A stretch of 14,711 bases of DNA. Source: FEN-987 sp049521055 (GTDB taxonomy: Archaea > Thermoproteota > Bathyarchaeia > 40CM-2-53-6). Position numbers and translations under genes: made by a program. Numbering within the stretch: position 1 is the stretch's first letter; the number at the start of each line of letters is the position of its first letter. The notes beneath the pieces are model-generated. The model searched no databases. It had not been told where the DNA came from and saw nothing but the letters and a program-made list of their open reading frames with translations. The DNA lies in NCBI GenBank assembly GCA_049521055.1, contig JBEKPE010000044.1:1-14711 (forward strand), written 5' to 3'. Shown piece by piece: positions 7,498-13,643 of this stretch.

Positions 7498-8565
7498 TTG
7501 AAAGATTCAAGGTTTGCTAATGATTGGCATTTGATTGGTTACCTCACCTCGATGGGGATGAGTAAGAAAGAGGCTGAGGCATGGGTTGAGGCCAGGCGGA
7601 AGGGTCAATCATTCAAAGCAGATTCTACTGATGCCCTAGGCGATCACTTGGACAGGATCTTGACCGATCGTTGGCATTTGACTGATTATCTAATCTCGAT
7701 GGGGATGAGTAAGAAAGAGGCTGAGGCATGGGTTGAGGCCAGGCGGAAGGGTCAATCATTCAAAGCAGATTCTACTGATCCGTTAGGCGAACATTTAGAC
7801 AGGATCCTAACAAGAAATAGTAGGATCGTAGAAAGAAATAACACAGTCATCTGCACCGTCGATACTCTACTCACAAACAACATACTCCGCGCAATTCTAC
7901 TGATCGTCTGCTTAGTTATTTCAGCGCAAGTTTACGCTGGTCCGCAATACGCGATTCCAATAAACGGGCGAGAACAGGCGTTAGTCATTGGATTACAAAT
8001 ACAAGCCACGCCTACATGGGCACATGATGTCGTTCTAAATGCCTCCCTCGTGTGGAATCAGGCGCAGGTCTGGTATCAACAGACCAGCTCATCAAAAGGA
8101 CCAGTGTACATTTTTGTTGAGGCCAAAAACGGGAGTGCAACTGTCAACTTTAACATGCCTCAAGCGTATTCCAAGATAGCGGTCGGTTGGACCAACTTCA
8201 AGTGGGCCCCTTCATCTAGGATCATAATCGCCTCAACGCAGACCTTCCTCGATCCTAAAGTCTTCAACTCATCGCAGGAGAATAATGCAACGGCACGACA
8301 GATCGCATTCTGGTTAGCACTCCACGAATTAGGCCGCGTATTAGGATTAGGAAGTGTGCTTGACAGTCACGACATTATGGATCCTCTTTGGACACCTAAT
8401 CGAGTCTTCCCCATGATCTCCATACTTGACATATACGCGCTGCACATACTAGCGTCGGGAATTGCCCCGACCTTCGTAACGCTACCGAGCAATGCTGAAA
8501 ACACATTGTTAGACGCACGAACTTTCCTCACACCGGGAGTAAACTCTCCGAACCCCAACGCTTGA
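7498..8565 (+). CDS. membrane-anchored matrixin-like pseudoprotease with duplicated N-terminal module
   Basis: A 355-residue fusion. Residues 7-55 and 56-104 are two nearly identical copies of a helical module (core MGMSKKEAEAWVEARRKGQ). A hydrophobic segment at about 128-147 acts as a membrane anchor or uncleaved signal, placing the module inside and the rest outside. Residues 148-355 resemble secreted archaeal matrixins: VVLNASLVWNQAQVW, a beta-rich core, then HELGRVLGLGSVLDSHDIMD. Aligned without gaps to the canonical HExxHxxGxxH and Met-turn, H276, E277, G283 and M294 are kept, but the second zinc histidine is R280 and the third is S286. It therefore should not bind catalytic zinc normally and is probably a pseudoenzyme, for instance a binding or sensing domain. 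The start is TTG at 7498, supported by GGGGAGG. It ends 10 nt from the convergent receiver gene. Confidence 0.85.
   Translation: MKDSRFANDWHLIGYLTSMGMSKKEAEAWVEARRKGQSFKADSTDALGDHLDRILTDRWHLTDYLISMGMSKKEAEAWVEARRKGQSFKADSTDPLGEHLDRILTRNSRIVERNNTVICTVDTLLTNNILRAILLIVCLVISAQVYAGPQYAIPINGREQALVIGLQIQATPTWAHDVVLNASLVWNQAQVWYQQTSSSKGPVYIFVEAKNGSATVNFNMPQAYSKIAVGWTNFKWAPSSRIIIASTQTFLDPKVFNSSQENNATARQIAFWLALHELGRVLGLGSVLDSHDIMDPLWTPNRVFPMISILDIYALHILASGIAPTFVTLPSNAENTLLDARTFLTPGVNSPNPNA
7518..7811 (+). repeat. in-frame tandem duplication, 147-bp period
   Basis: Two copies of a 49-codon unit lie head to tail within the gene at 7498. The central 85 bases (7548-7632 and 7695-7779) are identical, including third codon positions, while the flanks (for instance 7518-7547 against 7665-7694) have diverged. 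Sharp identity in the core with diverged edges suggests recent gene conversion or a very recent copy. A third, more diverged copy is in the upstream gene at about 7049-7185. Confidence 0.95.
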
Positions 8566-8575
8566 ATTTGCGAAT

Positions 8576-9448
8576 TTAAGCTAGTCTGACGTTAGTTATT
8601 CCCTGTTTTCCGTAGGTTACTTGGCTGCTGAGTAGTCCTCTTAGGCTAGCCGTATCTTTCGGGTCATGAGCGGACGGGTTGATGAGGAATATGGCTGTTG
8701 CTGTGGGTTTTGATATTAGCTCGATCGCATTTCGCGCGAATGCGTAAGCCGTCTTCATATCTGTCGATAGGGCCAGGTCTGTAAGGCTGTCGTAGACCAG
8801 GCTGAGAGACTTATCACGGTGCTTCTCCAAGATTGGTGAGAGCATCGAGCCAGGTGTAACGTCAAAAAACTCAACCCCTTTCTCGCCTTCAACAGCCGTT
8901 CGAACAGCGTTACCCTTCTTCGAGAAGACAACGACCACTTCACCATGATGCAGGCACTCCAAGACATAATCTCTCACGCACCTCTCGTAAGGCGCTGATG
9001 GATCAAACTCAAACAGCAACTTCTTCCCACGAAGCTGACCAGGTTCAATACCTAACTGTCCAGAGAACTTCTCAGCTCTGGCACGGTCAAGCTGTTTCTT
9101 CACTTCAGCTACGAGCGCTTCTGGGGTGAAGGGCTTCATGAAATGACCGTCTGCCCCAGCCTCCGCAGTTAGCTTCCGGTCAACATCTCGGCCAAGAGCA
9201 GTGAACATCACCACAGGTATGTGTTTGGTCTTAGCGTTCCCCTTCAGGATCCTACATACTTCCAAGCCTGACTTGCCCGGCATCATCATGTCCAGCAGGA
9301 TGAGGTCGGGCATCTCCGCATCCACCTTCAGCAGTGTCTCATCTCCGTTGGAGGCGCTGATGACTTGGTATCCCTCACCTTCCAGCACCATCTTGGCCGC
9401 TTCAACCATCTGCACCTCATCATCTACTACCACTATTCTATCCGGCAA
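8576..9448 (-). CDS. response regulator: receiver plus RecA/KaiC-like domain without P-loop
   Basis: Residues 1-120 are a complete receiver domain: acidic pocket D9/D10, phosphoacceptor D53 in LLDMMMPGKSG, T83 and K105 in MKPF. Residues about 140-290 (from GKKLLFEFDPSAPYERCVRD to the end) look like a degenerate RecA/KaiC-type fold of the MEDS/DUF835 kind. They have a strand-helix start, a VVVFSKKGN segment where a Walker A would be but without GxxGxGKT, and a hydrophobic strand ending in aspartate (SLVYDSLTDL) like a Walker B. No DNA-binding domain is present, so output is probably protein-protein. The start is TTG at 9448, with GGAGGAG 6 nt upstream (9455-9461). It lies downstream of a second receiver and two kinases on the same strand and probably receives phosphate from one of them. 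Confidence 0.9.
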   Translation of the reverse strand: MPDRIVVVDDEVQMVEAAKMVLEGEGYQVISASNGDETLLKVDAEMPDLILLDMMMPGKSGLEVCRILKGNAKTKHIPVVMFTALGRDVDRKLTAEAGADGHFMKPFTPEALVAEVKKQLDRARAEKFSGQLGIEPGQLRGKKLLFEFDPSAPYERCVRDYVLECLHHGEVVVVFSKKGNAVRTAVEGEKGVEFFDVTPGSMLSPILEKHRDKSLSLVYDSLTDLALSTDMKTAYAFARNAIELISKPTATAIFLINPSAHDPKDTASLRGLLSSQVTYGKQGITNVRLA

Positions 9449-9450
9449 CG

Positions 9451-9651
9451 CTAACTCCTCCTAGCATGATGTGAGTCTACTCGCCACTGAGAATTCACCA
9501 TTTTCCATAACCCCAGCTGCCAAATTGAATAATAGTTATCCGCTAAGGATGAAGTCTTCGGAAGTACTCCATTTACCTTGCCGACCACACTGCGGTCTTT
9601 TGGCCGCAACGAGGACGGAGATGCTGGACATGCATCAGAATGCTGCTCCAC
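9451..9651 (-). CDS. possible leaderless small ORF coupled to the receiver gene
   Basis: A 66-codon frame with no family I recognise. Two positional facts favour it. Its GTG start (9649-9651) is about 25 nt downstream of a TATA-like TAATATAATA (9671-9680), exactly where a leaderless archaeal message would begin. Its stop (9451-9453) ends 2 nt before the TTG of the receiver gene, and the GGAGGAG of that gene lies in its last codons, the same arrangement as at 7495/7498. Against it: no recognisable domain, and ordinary leader sequence could give the same frame by chance. It might be a leader peptide. Confidence 0.3.
   Translation of the reverse strand: MEQHSDACPASPSSLRPKDRSVVGKVNGVLPKTSSLADNYYSIWQLGLWKMVNSQWRVDSHHARRS
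9455..9461 (-). promoter_or_regulatory. ribosome binding site fixing a TTG start
   Basis: GGAGGAG on the minus strand, 6 nt before the TTG at 9448, sets the start of the receiver/RecA-like gene. Confidence 0.7.
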
Positions 9652-9670
9652 CGATTCTATCCTTCGTGAA

Positions 9671-9680
9671 TATTATATTA
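9671..9680 (-). promoter_or_regulatory. candidate TATA box upstream of the receiver gene
   Basis: TAATATAATA on the minus strand is the most AT-rich block in the 287-nt gap between the two receiver genes. It predicts a start near 9650, giving a leader of about 200 nt for the receiver gene or a leaderless start for the small ORF at 9651. A weaker candidate, CTATTATTCAA, is at about 9524-9534. Confidence 0.4.
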
Positions 9681-9735
9681 CGCCAGATGAATGAACCATC
9701 GATGATACCACGATGGCCTGTTATGCGCGATCCTC

Positions 9736-10128
9736 TCACCGATTAGAAGACTTCTTCGCTTTTGCCTGATCAAGACGTCTCTTGACTTCCTCTACTAAGT
9801 CTTCAGGAGCAAACGGTTTGCGGAAGAACCCGTCAGCCCCAGCTTGAACTACAAGATCCTCAACGTTTAGACCTGAAGCGGTGAAGAGTAGTATTGGGAT
9901 AAGCCTTGTCTTCGCGCCGTTCTTCAGAATCTTGCATACCTCCACTCCAGTCTTGCCCGGCATCTGCATATCCAAGAATATCAGGTCGGGCAGCTCTGCC
10001 TCTGCCTTCCGGATGGTCTCATCTCCGTCGTAGGCGACAACGACCTCGTATCCCTCCATATCCAGAACCATCTTAGCTGCGTCAGCCATGTCCCTTTTAT
10101 CGTCAACAATCATTATTTTATCCGGCAA
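9736..10128 (-). CDS. stand-alone receiver-domain response regulator
   Basis: A CheY-like single-domain receiver of 130 aa. The acidic pair D9/D10, phosphoacceptor D53 (LDMQMPGKTG), T83 and K104 in RKPFAPED are all present, so it should be phosphorylatable. It has no output domain and probably acts as a phosphate carrier, a sink, or through protein contacts. It is a close paralogue of the receiver half of the gene at 8576-9448: both start MPD-I, share DGDET or NGDET, MPGK and AGAD blocks. The start is TTG at 10128, with only a weak GGATGGA upstream. It lies 118 nt downstream of the seven-PAS kinase, with its own TATA-like box in the gap, so it may be transcribed both with the kinase and separately. 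Confidence 0.93.
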   Translation of the reverse strand: MPDKIMIVDDKRDMADAAKMVLDMEGYEVVVAYDGDETIRKAEAELPDLIFLDMQMPGKTGVEVCKILKNGAKTRLIPILLFTASGLNVEDLVVQAGADGFFRKPFAPEDLVEEVKRRLDQAKAKKSSNR

Positions 10129-10201
10129 AACTAGCGTCCATCCCTGCTCTTATCCTCCACATGTTTAGAAGATCTAAGAATAGATAGTGAGACCAGTGCA
10201 T

Positions 10202-10213
10202 GCAAATAATAAG
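10202..10213 (-). promoter_or_regulatory. candidate TATA box for the stand-alone receiver
   Basis: CTTATTATTTG on the minus strand, about 75-85 nt upstream of the TTG at 10128, predicting a start near 10180. It is in the only sizeable gap between the kinase and the receiver. Confidence 0.35.
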
Positions 10214-10246
10214 GTTGACCTAGCAGTGGAGTGATGATTAACGGAT

Positions 10247-13200
10247 CTACGTCTGAGGCACGTGCGGCAGCTTCGGCAAGGTGAAGATAAATGTCGTTCC
10301 TTTCCCTTCACCGTCAGACTCAACCCATATCTTGCCTCCGTGAGCCTCAACTATTCCTTTGGTTATTCTGAGGCCCAGACCTGCACCTTGCATCCAAGTG
10401 GGTTTCTGAATGGTTGCGAAAGGCAAGAAGACCATTGCAAGATTTTCTTTGCGGATACCGATACCTGTGTCAGAGACTCCGATCTTGAAAGCTTCAGTCT
10501 CGTCCTCTAGTCTGAGAGTTATCCGTCCGTTTTCAGGAGTAAACTTTGATGCATTGCTGAGAAGATTTGTCATCACTTGACTCAGCCTAGTGGGGTCCCC
10601 ACTGATTGGTAGAGGCCCGTCCGGAACCTCTACGTGAAGACGCTGCTTCTTCGCGTCAAGAGCGACTTGCGCCTCTTTGACGCTTTGGTTGATGATTTCC
10701 CGAAGGTCCGAGGGTTGCAGATTCAATCCGAAGTTACTTGACTGAAAACGCTGAATATCCAGCAGTTGGTCTGTCAGCTCCATAAGTCGATCAGTATCCA
10801 TCTTCATAACTTGCAGACTTGACTTCATCTTCTCGGATAGTGGTCCAAGTCTTCCTGCAAGGGCATATTCCACATGCACCTTGAGGGGGCCGAGAGGGGT
10901 GCGTAATTCGTGAGTAACGTGGGCAAGGAATTGTTCCCTCATTTCCTCAAGCAGTTTCCGTTCGGAGATATCTCTCATGGTTGTTATGAATGCCTTCGAT
11001 TTTCCTTCTCCATCTTTGATCGTGGCGGCGTTTCGTTCGATCGGGAGCCGTGTTCCATCTTTCCTCAACAGTACATACTCTGCGCTTTTGGTGCGCGTTT
11101 CCTTCAATGCCCTCTGAAGGTCTATCGTCGCTCTTTCACGATCTTCAGGAGCGATAAAGTCAAGAGTATTCTTTCCAACCAATTCCTCAGCGTTGCTGAA
11201 GCCAAGTAATTCAAGTGTCCGATCAGATACGTCAGTTATTGTTCCATCCAGATCAGCCACGGTCACCGCGTCTGGACTGGTTAACACAAGCACCCTATAC
11301 TTCTCGTCCGATGCATGTAGCATCTTGGTTCGATATCTCTTCAGCTCCTCCTCCATCCTTTTACGGTCGGTGACATCTCGAAGGATCACACACGCCCTTT
11401 CGCGGCCGTGTTTATCCTTGAATACGCTTGTGGCCACTTCCGCGGGGAACCTTGTTCCATCCTTACGCTTGTAAGTTAGTTCTCCTGCAAATCTCCCCGT
11501 GCGCGCCCTTTCCGTCATTGCTGCGTGAAGTTTGTGGTCCGCTGGATCGATCACACCCTCCATCCCGACTGCGCATATTTCTTCCTCGGTTCGCTCTAAC
11601 ATTTGGCATGCTGCAGGGTTCGCGGCAAAGATAGTGCCGTCAGGAGCGGTGAGCAGGATTCCGTCGCCGCTATTTTCGAACAATGAGCGATACTGTTCAG
11701 AATGGTTCTTCAGCTCCTCCTCCAACCTTTTGCGTTCGGTGATGTCTTGATGGGTTCCGATCAGTCGGAGTGCTCGACCATTAGAGTCTCGGGCAGATGC
11801 TGTACCTCGGCCTAGAATCCACTTCCACTCACCGCTCTTGGTCCTCATCCGGAATTCTGTTTCGAATCTTGGAATCCGATTCTCTATGCAATCCTCATTC
11901 AGCCCCACTACTCGGTCCAGGTCATCGGGGTGAACGAGACCCTTCCATGACGCGATAGTCTCGGATAACTCGCCCGGTTCATAGCCGAGTATTTGATTGT
12001 AGGCTGGACTGAAATAGATCTCGTCAGTCACTATGTTCCAATCCCACAACCCATCACTCGTCGCTCCCATCGCCTGGCGGAAGCGCGCCTCGCTCTCCCT
12101 CACCGCCTCTTCCGCTCGCTTGCGTTCGGTGATGTCCCTTCCATAGAGATTCACGTAACCCGCTTCTATGAATGGTTTGGCAAGAAACGTGTATGATCTT
12201 TCGTTAAGTTCGAGATCGATATCCCTACTTTGCCCGGTGTGAAGAACCTCAGTAACAAGATCACACCAATACTTTGGAGCAACTTGCCCGATTCGGGAAC
12301 TCCAACTCTGCAACAGTTTCTTACTTGATTCATTTGCGGAGACGACGGTGCCGTGGCTGTCCAATCGCAAGACGGGGTTCGGGTTCTCAGACGGAAACCG
12401 TGCCATATCTCTGATATCTACCTCCATTTGCTTGCGTTCAGTAGTATCTCGCCTGAACGAGAGTGTGGCCGGTCTTCCTTCCCATTCGATAGCTATGGCA
12501 TTGACCTCGACCAGTATTCTAACCCCATCCTTTCTGAGCATCATGAACTCATAGAGTGCTGGCACGTTTTCGCCGTGCTCCCGTCGGAGAGTCCTATCCC
12601 GCACGAATTCACGGTCTTCAGGAGCGACCAAGTCTACGCTATCTCGACCGACGAGTTCACTGGGATAACTGAAGCCCAGTAACTCTGCAAAACGCTTATT
12701 CGCATAAGCTATTGTCGTGCCCACATTGACTGTTACCGCATCTCTCGAAGCTTCCAACAGCATCCGATACTGCTCCTGACTTTTCCGAAAAACCTCCTCT
12801 GCCCGTTTTCGTTCTGTTATGTCGTCGAATGTAGTGTAGGCTTGGAAGGGTTTGGTTTCTCCAGGCTTGAATTGTGGTACCGCGTTGATGTTGATCCAGC
12901 GGTATTCCTCACTTTTGGGATTGAAGACTCTCATCACCACGTTTCGTACTTCTTTGCTCGTCTTCAAGGCAACCATTGACGGATGAGTTTCCCCTGGAAA
13001 ATCGGAGCCGTCTTCGTGAATAGCCTTCCATCGAGGATCAGTAGATGTCGTGCCTTGCATCTGATCAAGCGTTAAGCCGAGGATCCTCTCGGCAGCTGAA
13101 TTTGCAAAGAATATTCTTCCGTCAGCGTCCTGATAGACGACACCCTGCGCCATAGTCTCAAAGAGCGTCCGATGCTTCTCCTCGGAGGCTCGCAGCTCCT

Positions 13201-13594
13201 CCTCCATTCGCTTGCGTTCGGTGATGTCGCGAATGATCACACATGCCCTTTCGCGGTTGTATCTATCCTTGAATGTGCTTGTGGTCACTTCCGCGGGGAA
13301 TCTTGTTCCATCCTTACGTTTGAAGGCCAGTTCTCCTGCAAATCTTCCGGTGCGCGCCCTTTCCGCGATGGCGGCGTGAAGTCTGGGGTCTGCTAGATCG
13401 ATCACACCTTCCCTCCCGACTGCGCAAATTTCCTCTTGCGTTCGCCCTAACATTCGGCATGCGGCAGGATTCGCAGCAAAGATAGTGCCATCAGGAGCAG
13501 TGAGCAGGATTCCGTCGGCACTACTTTTGAACAGTGAACGATACCGATTCTCACTCTCCTTCATTTCTGGGAGAGAGAGAAACTTTCGAGTCAA
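10247..13594 (-). CDS. multi-PAS sensor histidine kinase (seven PAS domains)
   Basis: A 1115-residue cytoplasmic kinase with no membrane segments. Seven PAS/PAC units are visible, most ending in the linker DITERK or a variant: about 14-129, 138-263, 272-388, 395-491, 499-622, 632-746 and 760-880. Then follow HisKA (H896 in THELRTPLGPL) and HATPase (N-box NLLSNASKF with N1010/N1014, DTGIGI at 1042-1047, GAGLGL at 1070-1075). All catalytic boxes are intact. PAS 1 and PAS 6 are near-duplicates. No heme or flavin signature is evident, so the ligands are unknown. The start is TTG at 13594 with no strong ribosome binding site; ATG at 13564 (residue 11) is a good alternative and sits just before PAS 1. 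It lies 49 nt after the partial kinase, so the two are probably co-transcribed, and 118 nt before a receiver. Confidence 0.95.
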   Translation of the reverse strand: MTRKFLSLPEMKESENRYRSLFKSSADGILLTAPDGTIFAANPAACRMLGRTQEEICAVGREGVIDLADPRLHAAIAERARTGRFAGELAFKRKDGTRFPAEVTTSTFKDRYNRERACVIIRDITERKRMEEELRASEEKHRTLFETMAQGVVYQDADGRIFFANSAAERILGLTLDQMQGTTSTDPRWKAIHEDGSDFPGETHPSMVALKTSKEVRNVVMRVFNPKSEEYRWININAVPQFKPGETKPFQAYTTFDDITERKRAEEVFRKSQEQYRMLLEASRDAVTVNVGTTIAYANKRFAELLGFSYPSELVGRDSVDLVAPEDREFVRDRTLRREHGENVPALYEFMMLRKDGVRILVEVNAIAIEWEGRPATLSFRRDTTERKQMEVDIRDMARFPSENPNPVLRLDSHGTVVSANESSKKLLQSWSSRIGQVAPKYWCDLVTEVLHTGQSRDIDLELNERSYTFLAKPFIEAGYVNLYGRDITERKRAEEAVRESEARFRQAMGATSDGLWDWNIVTDEIYFSPAYNQILGYEPGELSETIASWKGLVHPDDLDRVVGLNEDCIENRIPRFETEFRMRTKSGEWKWILGRGTASARDSNGRALRLIGTHQDITERKRLEEELKNHSEQYRSLFENSGDGILLTAPDGTIFAANPAACQMLERTEEEICAVGMEGVIDPADHKLHAAMTERARTGRFAGELTYKRKDGTRFPAEVATSVFKDKHGRERACVILRDVTDRKRMEEELKRYRTKMLHASDEKYRVLVLTSPDAVTVADLDGTITDVSDRTLELLGFSNAEELVGKNTLDFIAPEDRERATIDLQRALKETRTKSAEYVLLRKDGTRLPIERNAATIKDGEGKSKAFITTMRDISERKLLEEMREQFLAHVTHELRTPLGPLKVHVEYALAGRLGPLSEKMKSSLQVMKMDTDRLMELTDQLLDIQRFQSSNFGLNLQPSDLREIINQSVKEAQVALDAKKQRLHVEVPDGPLPISGDPTRLSQVMTNLLSNASKFTPENGRITLRLEDETEAFKIGVSDTGIGIRKENLAMVFLPFATIQKPTWMQGAGLGLRITKGIVEAHGGKIWVESDGEGKGTTFIFTLPKLPHVPQT
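11342..11692 (-). repeat. PAS 6 copy of an intragenic duplication
   Basis: This segment encodes residues 635-751 and matches 13193-13543 (residues 18-134) at an exact offset of 617 codons. Long identical runs such as ILLTAPDGTIFAANPAAC and ERARTGRFAGEL, and clear nucleotide similarity throughout, show that one PAS unit was copied within the gene. Confidence 0.9.
13193..13543 (-). repeat. PAS 1 copy of an intragenic duplication
   Basis: Partner of the segment at 11342-11692. The two PAS units are the first and sixth of seven, so five domains lie between them. Confidence 0.9.
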
Positions 13595-13643
13595 CTTGCT
13601 ATCATTCTCTCGAGATGGAAATCATTCAGCAATAGGAATGGGT

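Noticed and set aside
7518..7811. CRISPR-like or mobile-element repeat
   Set aside because: Only two copies, in frame, adjoining, and coding; no spacers, terminal inverted repeats or transposase.
8335..8337. Sequencing error as the explanation for R280 in the matrixin motif
   Set aside because: One base would restore histidine here, but the third ligand is also lost (serine) and needs further changes, so a single error cannot restore the site.
9471..9746. 91-codon plus-strand frame between the two receiver genes
   Set aside because: No ribosome binding site or recognisable domain, overlaps the end of the stand-alone receiver, and runs against the strand of the whole cluster.
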